DNA of 64,000 bases from Plantago major (GCA_026545765.1 CM048843.1:20581646-20645645), one strand, 5' to 3'; positions 35,772 to 47,287 are shown, counted from the first letter of the stretch. Made by a program: numbers and translations. The notes: generated from the letters alone by a model not told the origin.

Positions 35772-36839
35772 TTGTTGTCTGGATTTGGTACTACTACAAT
35801 GGACGCTGTCAATTCAAGTGTCAACAGGCGACCTGTGCTAGATGGGTCGAACTACCACTACTGGAAAATACGGATCAGAACGTATATCAAATCCATTGAA
35901 GGACGTGCGTGGAAATCTGTTCTTGAAGGCTATGTGTGGCCTACCATAGGACCAGACGCTGATGGAGATGTCGTTCCTAAACCAGAAGTTCAATGGTCAG
36001 GTGATGATTTTCTTGCTAGCTCTTACAATGAAAAAGCTTTGAATGCTATTTTTTCGCATATTGATCCACACATGTTTAAGCTCATTCAGAATTGCACTAC
36101 TGCTAAACAAGCTTGGGATTTGTTGCAAAATTATTGTGAAGGTGATAACAGTATTAAGCAAACTAAACTTCAACTGCTTTGGTCAAAATTTGAAAACTTG
36201 AGAATGGCAGAAGAAGAAACCATTGATTCTTATTTTGATAAACTGCTCACTATTTCAAATGATATTCAACTGCTAGGTGATGCTATGTCTAATAAGCAAC
36301 TGATTTTCAAAGCTGTTCGTACTATTTCTTCAAAATTTGATATAAAACAAACTGTTTTGGAAGATACTCAAAACCTGGCTACTATGGATTTTCATACCCT
36401 GATGAACAATTTGAAAATTTTTGAGCTCCAACAGAATGAGCGCAAAGGTACGAAAAGCCTTAGTATGTCTCTTCACTCAAAATCAAAAATCTCTGAGTCT
36501 GAAAGCAGTAGTGATGAGTCTGATGAGATGACTGAAGAAGCCTTTGGTAAAGCTTATACTAAGTTGCTTAGAAAGTTCAACAAAACCAACTTTAGGAAGA
36601 ATTCTAACAATGCCTCCCCGAGTAATCCTAAGGCTACTGGGAAGTTCAATAAGGCCATAGAGCTTCCTGGGTTTAATTCTAAACGACTAGACAAAGTTAG
36701 ATGTTTTGAATGTCAAGGATGGGGTCACTTTCAGAATGAATGTGCTAACACTCTTCGTAAGAAGGGAAAAACGTTTCTTGCTTGTCTTAGTGATGATTCA
36801 GGTGATGAGCAGAAGTCGATACTAGGAAGGTCGTGTTGA
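35772..36839 (+). CDS. gag-like ORF of the second Sirevirus
   Basis: A 355-residue frame includes DGSNYHYWKIRIRTYIKSIE, the UBN2-type gag helices (TAKQAWDLLQNYCEG, LWSKFENLRM) and a CCHC knuckle CFECQGWGHFQNEC near residue 315, then a short acidic tail. It is a capsid/nucleocapsid precursor of the copia type. Later pol parts are only partly visible, so the element is treated as a fossil. Confidence 0.85.
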   Translation: MLSGFGTTTMDAVNSSVNRRPVLDGSNYHYWKIRIRTYIKSIEGRAWKSVLEGYVWPTIGPDADGDVVPKPEVQWSGDDFLASSYNEKALNAIFSHIDPHMFKLIQNCTTAKQAWDLLQNYCEGDNSIKQTKLQLLWSKFENLRMAEEETIDSYFDKLLTISNDIQLLGDAMSNKQLIFKAVRTISSKFDIKQTVLEDTQNLATMDFHTLMNNLKIFELQQNERKGTKSLSMSLHSKSKISESESSSDESDEMTEEAFGKAYTKLLRKFNKTNFRKNSNNASPSNPKATGKFNKAIELPGFNSKRLDKVRCFECQGWGHFQNECANTLRKKGKTFLACLSDDSGDEQKSILGRSC

Positions 36840-38357
36840 CTCTTCCTGCTCGACGGGCGATGTTGAAAATCGATGTTCGGTCAACAATGAAAACTCAACA
36901 TCGTCACAGATCCTCTTCTTTGATTATGATGACTCACAGAACTATGAAGAGATATTCCATGATAAATCTTTGGACTCTGAAAACTCTTTGTCTACTAACA
37001 TTTACTGTTTGCATGGCTCAGTTGATTTATTTGTAGATTGTCCCTTTGAAGAAGAGTTCACTGACGAACATATGGTGGAAGAGCTGAAACTGAAAGATGC
37101 AGAACTTGAAAAGGATGAGGCAGTCTTGAACTCGATGCGTAAATAATCGTTCCCTAGTTGCGCCGAGAGAAGAAGTGATCGATGTTGATCACAGTGTTGA
37201 CTCAACATTGCGCCCAACAACAGGGGCGGAAAGTTCATCAGATGACTCTGTCTCTGAAAAAGAAGATGAACTTGATCTGGAACATGAACCTGAACCTCAG
37301 ACTAATCCTTTGGATAAAGCCAGAAGATATCCTCCTCCTAGGATTCGTAAATATCGTCCAAGTTCTCAAGTCATCGGAAGCACCAGTGGAAGAATGACCT
37401 TAAGAGGAAACACCCGGATAAACTACAAGGACATGGTAAGATATGCAACAATCTGCCAATCTGTAAGTTCCTCTTGTTTTGTCTCTCTCACTGAACCGAA
37501 GAATGTAAAAGAAGCTTTAAAAGATGACAACTGGATTGATGCTATGCAAAAAGTCAAACCTTTTTCAGAACTTATCGATGCTCCTGTCTTTGTCAAAGAA
37601 AAGGGTGAGGTTGTGGAAGGAACCAAAAAGACCTGTGTGTGTCATTATTGCCTTAAGACTGGTCACATAAACCCCCACTGCTTTGCTTATCTAAGAGATC
37701 TGAAAAAGGGTAAGATAGAAAAACATGTGGTTGAGTCAGCATCGAATATGTCAGTTTCAAAAGCCAAAAAGTCTAAAGTGTCTGGTCCAAAATCTGTTCC
37801 TGTGGTTGCTCCTGTTAAGCAGAATGAAAAATCTAATGTTGAGCACTCTGTTGAGTCAACATCGACATCAACATTGTATGTTACCAAAAAGTCTGCTTTA
37901 AAGCGCTTTCATTGCCATCGCCCGTAATGGTAAACCCATCGAACTGGAAAAAACTTTAGAGAAAAGTATAAGAGAGTTTGGGCTCCTAGGGAAAAGATTG
38001 TCTGTAATGTTGCTACCTCTCCTAACAATGCAGGTAAATGGTACTTTGATAGCAGATGTTCAAGACATATGACAGGTACCAGGTCTCCTGACAACTGCTA
38101 CGTGGTGGCTGATCCCCACAATTGCAATTGTGCAAAAGAAGATTATATTGTGCTTGACTTGACTAATCTTTCCATAGTACATCAGTTTGTGCAAACTGTG
38201 ACAGGTAGCTTTGAGATGAATATGATTGGTGAACTCAGCTTCTTTCGTGTCCTGGAGAACTCTAAACCATGCATTACACTTTCGGGTACCTCTCTGAAGC
38301 TGGGCAGAATCAATGTTGGCAAGGATGTTGACCCAACATTGTACAGATCAATGACCA

Positions 38358-39023
38358 ATGCTTCTCAGATCTTTCAATGACCATTCTGACATCATGTTCT
38401 CTGTGTCTATGTGTGCCAGGTATCAGTCCAACCTTAAAAGCCCCCATTTAACTGCTGTTAGGAGAATTCTCAGATATATATCAGGAACTGTTAATTTTGG
38501 ATTATGGCTTGCATGTGATACAAACACTGATCTGATGGGATTTAGTGATTCTGATTGGGCTGGTGATCTAGATGATAGAATATCCACTAGTGGAGGTTGC
38601 TTTTATCTTGGTTCTAATTTAGTGTCTTGGTATAGCAAGAAACAGAATTATGTGACACTTTCGACTGCTGAATCTGAATATGTAGCAGCTGGGAGTTGCG
38701 TATCTCAACTAGTTTGGTTGAAAAATATGTTGCATGACTATGGTCTACAAAGTGCTACCCTTTTGATGTTCTGTGACAACCTTAGTGCCATACATATTTC
38801 TAAGAACCCTGTTCAGCACTCTCGCACTAAGCACATAGATATTAGGCATCATTTCCTTAGGGACTTGGTCAATAAGCAAGTGATTGACATAGAACACATA
38901 GACACAACAAATCAACTTGCAGATATTTTTACAAAACCCTTAGATAGTGAGAGATTCTTCAGTCTTCGAAGATCTCTCGGTCTGTGCTTTTTTGTGATTG
39001 ACATTGTTGAGTACCAATGTTGA
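38358..39023 (+). pseudogene. RNase H region of the second Sirevirus
   Basis: The frame contains the copia RT tail HLTAVRRILRYISGT and the RNase H motifs FSDSDWAGDLDDR, YVTLSTAESEYVA, FCDNLSAI and SRTKHIDIRHHFLRD, ending LADIFTKPLD. It is the last coding part of pol. A protease-like WYFDS...RHMTG piece lies upstream near 38045. The remainder of pol is not recognisable. Confidence 0.85.
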
Positions 39024-40622
39024 CTCAACATCACGGTCAACATTGAAAAATTAGAATAAGTGATGCTGTTTTCTTTTTGCTTTTTAGTTCCACTGTGTGT
39101 TTCTGTGCTCCTGTGCTTCTGTACTGGTCTATGGCTGTTCTTGGTTTGTAGCTTACAGTGGTGATGCTTAGGGTTTGAAAGGCTGTTTGAAACCAAGGTT
39201 GAAAGGTATCGAGTCTCCTGTGTGTTTGCTTTATGTAAAACCCACTTTTGCTGCTTTTTGGCTATTTTTACTCGTACCTTGACTCGCACTTGATGTTGCC
39301 TCCTGTCCTTCATGCTTAATAAATCTAATGAATTATGATAAAAAGGGCTCGAAGTGTTTCCGTCGAGGATGTGTTGGGCAGGTTTCAAATACTATCCAGA
39401 TATCGACGTGGCCAATGTGTCATATGTCGTGAGGGTTGATGGCCTGTACTGGAAACCGACACGCACAAAAGTGCCGATTTTCGTAATGCCGCTGGTTCAC
39501 TTTCTGAGTACCAAATTACCCAATGTGGTCAAATGAGTGATCTTTATGCCATGAGACGTGTGTTTGCCTAACTCCGCATAAGCTTCGGCTTTGGAGCGGA
39601 TTCATACGTGTTCCAATTATTTGACATGGTTCACGGTCTCATGGTCACCCCCACTCAAACTTATGCTAATTGTTCAATTTACTTTTTGAGGCAATGTTGG
39701 GTGTGTTTCTTTGGTATTCCTTTCTCTTTCTGTTTTGCCTGCAGCATCAGTGGTGTTAATCGAATCTGCACATCTTGAGACTTGGTTTCCTGGCTGACTT
39801 ACATTAAGAGTGGTCTGATTTCCCGATGTTGTCATCAATGTTGAGTCAACATTCAGGTCAACATTGATTGTGCATGAAGTACTGTTTGCTTAATTGCTGT
39901 GTTTTCATTTATTTTTGTGTTTTTTTTGTTTCTGTGTTCTTGGGTTTGAGGGGGAGTAAGTCTAGGTGTTGTTTCCTTGGGGTTTTTGGGTTTCTGCATT
40001 CATGTTCTTGCATTTCAAGTCATTTTCTTTAAAATCAAGATTTTTGGTCAACCTCGCTAGGGTTTATCTATTTATCTGATTATTTTGACTTGACGGATAA
40101 CTGTTTTACTTGCGACTTTAATCTTTAATTAACAGTTGTGTACAGTTTTTTGTTGCTTTGATATATATATATTCAGGAATCTACCTTGAAGCAAACCCAA
40201 CAACACCCATTATGACTTATTTTGTAAGTTGTGTTCATGACCATCCACTCTTGTCCTAACACTGCCCTCCAGTTGATCCAACCTCTATTCCTGATTACTG
40301 TCCTCCAGCTGATCCGACCTCTATTCCTGTTGTTGCTACTTCCTTTGCCAGTGTTGACTACAATGTTGAGTCAACATCGTTTCTCTGCATTAGTACTTTG
40401 TCTGCAGATCCTCAACAGATTACCAAGATGGTGAAGTTTTTTTTTAAAAAGAACTCAGTTTTCTTTCTTTCCTCACAAAAAAGGGGGAGAATGTTTGTAC
40501 TCTTGGTTTTTTGTATTAAGGGGGAGTTATTGGAGCAAGGGGAGTTGCTTCATATTGCATTGTATTTTCCTACTAACTGCTTTTAGGTTTTTGTGAAGAA
40601 AGGTAAGAATTAAGGGGGAGAT
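39024..40622 (+). other. Long 3' region of the second Sirevirus between RNase H and LTR
   Basis: 1.6 kb follows the end of pol, far more than an ordinary copia element has. It holds three GTTGACTCAAC-type palindromes, an unrecognised open stretch around 39345-39535, and repeated purine tracts AAGGGGGAG (or AGGGGGAG) near 39950, 40480, 40519 and 40612. Sireviruses are known for extra sequence and multiple tracts here, some carrying envelope-like ORFs, but I see no envelope features. Confidence 0.6.
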
Positions 40623-41696
40623 TGAAAGTGCAATTTATATTGCACTTGTTTTGTTAATTCGGCCTTTCTTCATTTATTAACCGGTTCGATAATTGTAGTT
40701 GTTTTTCTATGGATATTTTGTAGTAAATAACAAGTTGGGCTACAACATAAGTTAATGGATCAAGATTGGTTAGCTTGGGCCTCAAGGAAGAAACCCAACG
40801 CAATCTGGAAGAGCTGGAAAGAATCCAAATGTGGTTTGGAAAGAGCTAGGCGCAAGATATTGTATAAGGAAAGAATTGGTGAAGGCATGGACACTTGGAG
40901 AGAAAGAAGGAAATAAAGATCTTGAGATATCCAAATAAGGAAGATTTCCTTCTGGAAGAAAACGTAAAGAAGGAATAGGATAAGTGTTCTTCTTCTGACA
41001 ATACAGAACGCAAAGAAGAAGGAAGCCGTGCTGCCTAATGCTTAAGGAAGAGTTTGATGCTATAAGAAAGAAAAGATTTAAAAGAGATTGACATATAGAA
41101 GACTCCTTATAGTGATGAACACAAGAGAAGGCAGTTTCCTTATGAGAGAAACCCAACAGGTTTCGACTTGGGCATGATTCTTCCATGAGATCGATTCCTG
41201 GACTCTATATATATTGGAAGAACAAGACAATGCATGCGCTGATGTCAAGAACAAAAAGAGAACATTATATGTTTTAGGCGTCTTGCTTTACTAGACTTTT
41301 ATTTCGGTGTTACTTGTGAGTGTTCTCTAAAGATTGAGAATTACTCTAGTATCATTGAACTAAAATAGGTTTTTCTTATCTGTTCTAGGTCTAGTTTTCC
41401 GTAAGTTTAATCAATCGTCTGTGATTGATTTAAACTTCTTTTTGTAATTCTACTTTTCATATCTAGTAGAAATTGTGCCTACGACACCGTCGGTATCTTT
41501 TTTATACCGGCTTGATTAATTTTGTGTTCAGTTTTATTCCGCTGCACTTTACTGAGTTTTGTCGATCACAGTTCACTGTTGTCGTAGTTTAGTTGAACAA
41601 TGTTCACTGTTGTCGTAACGGTGTTGACTCAATATCAATAGTCAACATCGTTCAAAACTATCCAGAAGTACCAATCCCGATCCTTAAGTTCTAACA
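40623..41696 (+). repeat. 3' LTR of the second Sirevirus
   Basis: It is nearly identical to 34668-35742 and is preceded by AAGGGGGAGAT. It is followed by the target duplication GTTCC and then the continuation of the glucanase promoter. Confidence 0.93.
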
Positions 41697-41701
41697 GTTC
41701 C

Positions 41702-43146
41702 TGATAAATGATAAGAATAAAACTTCTAGATGTTTCTCCCTTTTCTAACCCCTATAATACTCCCAGATTGATTTCCATTCAACGCAATGATCGTTTGATT
41801 AAGTGGAATAATTTAGTTCTCATCATATGGTACTAATTTTTCCACACAGTACTTGTATAAGTACCTGAGTTTTTGTATATGAATATGCATCACAAACATT
41901 AATATCCTTTATATTTTGTTCTCCAATGGCCAGTACTGCTATGGCTAATCACAACTTTCTTGCTTACACCTTCCTGGCTATTCTATTCATGGCTACCATA
42001 GATTTCACAGGTACATTTTTCTCCATTTATATTAACTCTTTTTATGAAAACAACTTTAAAGAACTTGTTTAAAAATTAGTAGCGCTGTTTCATGATTGGT
42101 GCTAAACCAATAAGTTGTTATATATATTATTCCAATGCAGTTGCTCAAGTAGGAGTTTGCAATGGGATGCTTGGTAGTTCACTGCCATCTCCATCAGCAG
42201 TGGTGGCGCTATACAACCAGAACAATATCCGAAGAATGAGAATTTACGGCCCTCACCAGCCGACCCTCCAAGCTCTCGCAGGCTCCAACATCGAGCTCAT
42301 ATTAGATGTTCCAAACACCGAACTGCCATCCATCGCGTCAAGCAGAGATCAGGCGTATGCTTGGGTCCAGAACAATGTCGTGAACCATCCAAATGTCCGG
42401 TTTAGGTACATTTCAGTTGGAAATGAAGTGAGTCCTTTTAGGGATGAATCGAGGCAATACGTTAGAGTCCTCCTTGTTGCCATGTCAAACATTTACGACG
42501 CGATCCAATCGCATGGGTATGGGAACCGAATCAGAGTTTCCACCGCAATTGACTTCGGACTCCTTGAGAGCTCCTACCCACCTTCGAGTGGGACGTTCAG
42601 GGCCGAAGCGACGACATCATTCATGCGCCCAATTATTCAATTTTTAGTGAACAGACGACAACCGTTATTGGCTAACATATACCCTTACTTCGCTTGCTGG
42701 AGGAACGGTTGACCTAAGATACGCGCTTTTCACATCGGACGGAATTGATGTGGATGGAACTCGGTACCAGAATCTATTCTACGCCATGTTGGATGCTATG
42801 TATGCGGCAGTTGCAAGGGAAGGAGGATCTTCTCTTGAAATCGTGGTGTCAGAGAGTGGTTGGCCTTCGGGTGGAAGTAACGCGGCGGCGACTATGGAAA
42901 ATGCAAGGACATACAACACAAATTTGGTACAACACGTGCGAGGCGGAACCGGAACGCCTAGGAGACCGGGGGCTATAGAAACATACATATTTGCCATGTT
43001 CGATGAGGACCAGAAGCACGGCCTTGACACTGAGAGGCACTTCGGCCTATTCCTACCAAATGGACAGTCCAAATACGGCATCACTAATTTCAGCTAGTGA
43101 TCGATCAACTACTGGCCGGATATTACTTCATCCTACTTATACATAT
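41702..43146 (+). repeat. Inverted duplication, arm 2, proximal promoter and glucanase copy 2
   Basis: This is the reverse complement of about 29545-30980, including the gene, the intron and about 220 bases of promoter. The match ends near 43146, where a 15 kb block absent from arm 1 begins. It resumes at 58196. Confidence 0.9.
41926..43097 (+). pseudogene. Glucan endo-1,3-beta-glucosidase copy 2, frameshifted
   Basis: Exon 1 (41926-42010, MASTAMANHNFLAYTFLAIL) and exon 2 (from 42141) match copy 1 with the same intron and GT/AG junctions. Eight bases present in copy 1 (ATGCTGAT) are missing after 42695, so translation leaves the frame after IYPYFA and stops at 42710-42712. The rest of the gene, including VVSESGWPS, runs on in another frame to 43097. 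The acid/base Glu (VGNEVSPF) is before the break and the nucleophile after it, so any product would be inactive. Several in-frame codon gains relative to copy 1 suggest it was under selection before breaking. Its promoter is also split by a Sirevirus. Confidence 0.88.
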
Positions 43147-44421
43147 AATAATAACTAGTACTAACCCGTGGCGATGCCACGGTATATTTTACTTTTAATA
43201 ATAAATAGAAATGTGAGGATAAAATAATTAATCGAGGAAATAAGATAGTCCAAATTCTTTGTAAACAACGTTGGTCGTGGTGTCTGTGTATAGTCCTTCG
43301 TCCAATACTATATAAATGGGTATTTGTTTATGATAACTATATAAAATGTAAAATACGACACATCATGACGTATATGCTTTGAAAGGGATAGGACCCAACC
43401 CGAAACCAGATTAGGACTCGACGGGTTGATAACATATATATTATTTTATATCGGGTCCTCTAACCGTACCAAACACATTAATTAATAACTTATGTTCCAC
43501 TCCGAACCAAATAAAATACGAAAGTGTATAACACAGTTAACATGGTTGGCTCCCAACAACCACTGGGGTGGTATGTGCTCCCACCACAGACACAAAAATT
43601 ATTATTCTATAAACCTAATTTGAAATATTACGATGGTTGTTTTGGCATTCCCTAGATCCGACCAAACTCAACCGAAAAGAGAAATTTGAACCGAGTATAC
43701 GGTTACGGTTGGTGGTTGAAGGAATCCACCGTGAGGAGCGGTTACAGTTTAGGTTATGGTGGATTTTTTTCCGTAACCGTCAACCATGGGCCTAACCGAT
43801 CGACAGTTATGTAATCGACGGTTCCAACCGCCGGATAACCGCCAATAACTGCCAAACCGATGCAAGTTGAAAGGTTAAAAAAATTCCCCTAATTTCATGT
43901 TCAATAATAAAAAAGGACCTTACACATTTAATTAATATTTTAAGCTTTAAACTTTTTAGTAAGTGTGTAAACCTCTTTTCTTTTTTGAAAAATTATTTGG
44001 CCAAGTAATTATTAAGTGAGTATTTGTAATAAATAAATTAACAATTTTTTTTCTAAAAAAACAAACCGTTGGTTCAAAACCGACGGCTTGACTGTTATTA
44101 ACCATACCGCCGGTTACGGTTGGTGTTTTCCATGACATACATACAACCAACAGTTAGCAACCCCCCCCCCCCCCCCCAACTAACTTAACCATACAATTTT
44201 GCTATTTGGGTATGGAACGGTTCAAGTATATGCCTGACCCAGACATAAACATCATTACTTCAAACGGGTTTAGGTTGGATAGATCCCGACCCATTTAAAA
44301 GTAAAATGACGGAATATCAGTGTAGAGTGTTCCTGACTCTTGATAATGTCATAACTTAGTTAACATGTAAAAAAAAAATGTATGTGCTGGAATTTATAAT
44401 AGAAAATTATTTATCCTTTAT
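43147..44421. other. Start of the 15 kb block missing from arm 1; no gene
   Basis: CCCGTGGCGATGCCACGG (43165-43182) is a short hairpin whose surroundings recur in decayed form at 48277-48345. 43640-44160 has CCGGTTACGG/AACCGCCGG words in both orientations, like a hAT relic. A run of 17 C ends it (44161-44177). No coding region is supported. Confidence 0.5.
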
Positions 44422-44439
44422 CACTACAAAAAAACTGGG

Positions 44440-44890
44440 CTGGGGCGACGGATAGATCCGTCGCTTCAGCCCAGCGATCCGTCGCCCCAGCCCTGGCGAC
44501 GGATATCCGTCGCCCCGCTGGAGTTGGGCCGACGGATAGATAATCCGTCGTCCAATTCGCGACGGATTGGACGACGGATTATATGTTTGACCTTTTTTTT
44601 TTTTTAATCGAAATATAACGACGGATAGAATCTATCCGTCGTTATATGTAACGACGGATAGAATCTATCCGTCGTTACCTTTAGCGACGGATAGAATCTA
44701 TCCGTCGCTACACCGGACGACGGATAGAACCTATCCGTCGCTAAAGGTAACGACGGATAGATTCTATCCGTCGTCCAACATTTTATTGGAATTAGTGACG
44801 GAATCTGAAATTCCGTCACTAATTCCGTCACTATGAATTTCCGTCACTGTGAATTCGTCACTAATTCCGTCACTATTAATCCGTCACTAT
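44440..44890. repeat. Left subterminal GACGGAT palindrome array of CACTA 1
   Basis: At least five palindromes of the type CGACGGATAGAATCTATCCG with short spacers fill 44620-44780, plus single motifs nearer the end. In CACTA elements such repeats bind the element's TnpA protein. Confidence 0.9.
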
Positions 44891-45078
44891 TTATTTCATA
44901 TTAATCCCTGTTTTTCGTAGTTCACCTATTTAATCAATATAATGTTCGATAATAAATGAATAATACGGAAAATATTTCAATAAATTTTGAATAAAAAAAA
45001 GTAATATCCGGAGCTGGAGAAATTATCCACACAAGTGTAATTACTCAAAAAAATCCGAACATACAGATACATAACTAA

Positions 45079-45546
45079 CTAGCTATCAGACGGGAGTGGG
45101 TGATGGCGGAACTGGGACATGAACTGCTCCATCTGTAACCGAAGGTGCTCGTTCTCCTCCCTTTGTTCTCTGGCGTGCCGCTCCATCGCGTCCCTTTGTT
45201 GCTCCATCTCTTGAGTTAGCCGAGCAACCTGTTCCCGGACCTGCGACTGCACCATTTCCGAGACCTGGTCCTGTGTGTAAACCGGACGTCTGGACTGCTG
45301 GGATGATGATGAGGAGCACCCCGGACTAGCCAGGCTCAAACCGAGGCTCCCGAGTCCATATATTCATCCTTTCTTGTCCGGTTTGTTGACCTCTAGGAAG
45401 ATGTTGTCAACTTGTTCAGTTGACAACACATCACCCGTCTCGTCCTCCTGCCTCGCCACCTGAGCATCAACCTCAGCCTGAAATCGTAAATAGCAGATAT
45501 CATGATCAGTTACTGTTTTTAAAAAGTAACTTGTAATAGTGTACAA
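45079..45546 (-). pseudogene. TnpA-like protein C-terminal exons of CACTA 1 (Ptta/En/Spm, Transposase_24 type)
   Basis: 45339 to 45079 reads SLASPGCSSSSSQQSRRPVY, then EMVQSQVREQVARLTQEMEQ and a long coiled coil ending in QFMSQFRHHPLPSDS. 45546 to 45364 supplies FQAEVDAQVARQEDETGDVL upstream. A stop interrupts the frame between KPDKKG and IYGLGS, where CACTA 2 has an Arg codon. The coiled coil would serve multimerisation on the subterminal repeats. Confidence 0.75.
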
Positions 45547-45700
45547 ATATGAACTTTAAGCAACATAAACATACATAATAGACGAGGCCCGTGATGGTCC
45601 ATACCCATCTTCTGCTTGGCCTTCTTGAAGATGGCATACTTGGATGTCACCTCCCCCCGTGCCACCTGAATCAAACCAGATCTAGTCAACAATTTATCAT

Positions 45701-45979
45701 CTACAAGTAATAGAGCAGCAGAGACTTCATACATACACGTAATGCTAGATTGCAAAAACCCCGCCTCTCCCTCCATTGGAGGTATGCCATGGACGGTGCT
45801 TCCTCACCGTGATGAATCCATACATGATACTCAGGCATGAATCCGTAACGTCGCAAGTGCTCGAATACTGCTGTAGGCGTCATAAATTGCTTGTTTCTGC
45901 AGGTTTCCAATGTGCAAGGACACTTTGTCAACCCCCAGTTGCACAAACCGAACGTCCCATGGCAAACGAGATGAAACAT
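45701..45979 (-). pseudogene. Transpos_assoc-type domain fragment of CACTA 1
   Basis: LTKCPCTLETCRNKQFMTPT followed by VFEHLRRYGFMPEYHVWIHH matches the zinc-binding transposase-associated domain at the N-terminus of plant CACTA TNP2 proteins (CPC..C pattern, then HL...GF...W..HGE). The rest of the transposase is missing. Confidence 0.8.
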
Positions 45980-46909
45980 TTAACCCCTTCTACAAAACTC
46001 CTAGAAACTCTGCCATTTACCGCCGTACGATCGTACATCCATGAACGGTTGGAATTCATTATATACTTTATTTTTAACCTGACACGTTCCAATTTATTAG
46101 ATCGTATTTAATTTATTAGATCGATTCCAATTCGGATAAGAAGATTGTGGAGGTTAATTGTTAATTATTATATGTTCATTATAAATTAATTATTAATTAG
46201 GTGTTCGATATGTTACAAAATTGGGCATATATTTTAACCATTTCAACCTCTTAGTACATATATTAGATACTTAACATACATATCAAATTAACTAATTACT
46301 CTATACATATCGAATTACTACATATATTCATATCAAATTACATACTTAACATACAAATTTATCAAATCAAAACTACATACTTCTATACTTAACAAACATA
46401 TCAAATTAACTAAACTAACTATATATACTTAACACACAAATCAAACTAACTACATACATTCATACATACCAAACTTAACATACTACATACATTCATATCA
46501 TACTACATACCTAACATATATACATATCATTAACTAAACTAACTATCAAATTACATATATATATATATATATCAAATTGAACAAATTACATATCAAATTA
46601 CATATAATTAATCAAATTAACTAAACTAACTACTACATACTTATCATATATACATATAATTGCTCAAATTAATCAAAATAAACAAAATCCCCAAATTTTT
46701 AAAAACTAGGGTTTTAGCCAAAATACCTTGATTAATCGGTAGAAATTTGAAATTGATCGAAGAATCAAACTCCTTGTCCCACGAGCTTCGATTAGGTACC
46801 AAGATTGGCCGGAATAACGAAGAATTCACCGGAATTGAAGAGAGGAGAAGAAGAGAATGAGGAAGAAGAATGAAGAACTGATTCCGTTCTGCTTGCTGTC
46901 TGGCCGATA

Positions 46910-47270
46910 AAACCCCTCTGGGCCGATGGACACGTATCCGTCGGCCCAGAAGGGCGATCCGTCGCCAGGCTGGGCGACAGATAGATATCCGTCACTAAGT
47001 AGCGACGGATAATCTATCCGTCGCCATTTTTTATTTTTTTTAATTTTAATTAAAAATATTAACGACGGATAAAATTATCCATCGTTAATAATTTCATTTT
47101 TTTTTTAAAGTCAAACTTGGGCGACGGATAAGAGTTATCCGTCGCCCAATTTAGCGACGGATAAGTTATCCGTCGCTAATTAGCGACGGATAACTGTTAT
47201 CCGTCGCCATCCGTCGCCCCAATTAGCGATCCGTCGCTAAAGGGGCGACGGATCATAGCGTCGTTTTTCC
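46910..47270. repeat. Right subterminal GACGGAT array of CACTA 1
   Basis: GCGACGGATAATCTATCCGTCGC and related inverted pairs recur about six times, mirroring the left end. Confidence 0.9.
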
Positions 47271-47287
47271 AGGAATTTCTTGTAGTG

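Larger units (their letters stand above)
34668..41696 (+). mobile_element. Second Sirevirus-type Ty1/copia element, non-autonomous
   Basis: A 7.0 kb element has LTRs 34668-35742 and 40623-41696, flanked by GTTCC on both sides (34663-34667 and 41697-41701). The LTRs differ at about 30 positions by eye (near 3 percent), which suggests an age of roughly one million years if a rate near 1.3e-8 per site per year applies. Gag and RNase H are clear, while integrase and most of RT are not visible, so it would need help from a relative. Several AAGGGGGAG purine tracts before the 3' LTR fit the Sirevirus lineage, which is known for multiple tracts. It split the promoter of glucanase copy 2. Confidence 0.92.
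44422..47287 (-). mobile_element. CACTA (En/Spm) element 1, deletion derivative
   Basis: The ends are CACTACAAAAAAAC and GGAATTTCTTGTAGTG, flanked by the 3-bp duplication TAT (44419-44421 and 47288-47290). Both subterminal regions (44440-44890 and 46910-47270) are packed with GCGACGGAT motifs, many paired as palindromes. Inside on the minus strand are a TnpA-like C-terminal exon and a Transpos_assoc domain. The TNP2 catalytic core is absent, so it is non-autonomous. Confidence 0.95.

Noticed and set aside
39024-40622. Envelope-like gene in the Sirevirus 3' region
   Set aside because: I see no signal peptide, membrane segment or coiled coil in a sustained frame, so the position alone is not enough.
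44604-44831. 75-residue frame with repeated TDRFYPS
   Set aside because: It is the translation of the palindromic GACGGAT subterminal repeats of CACTA 1 and not a gene.
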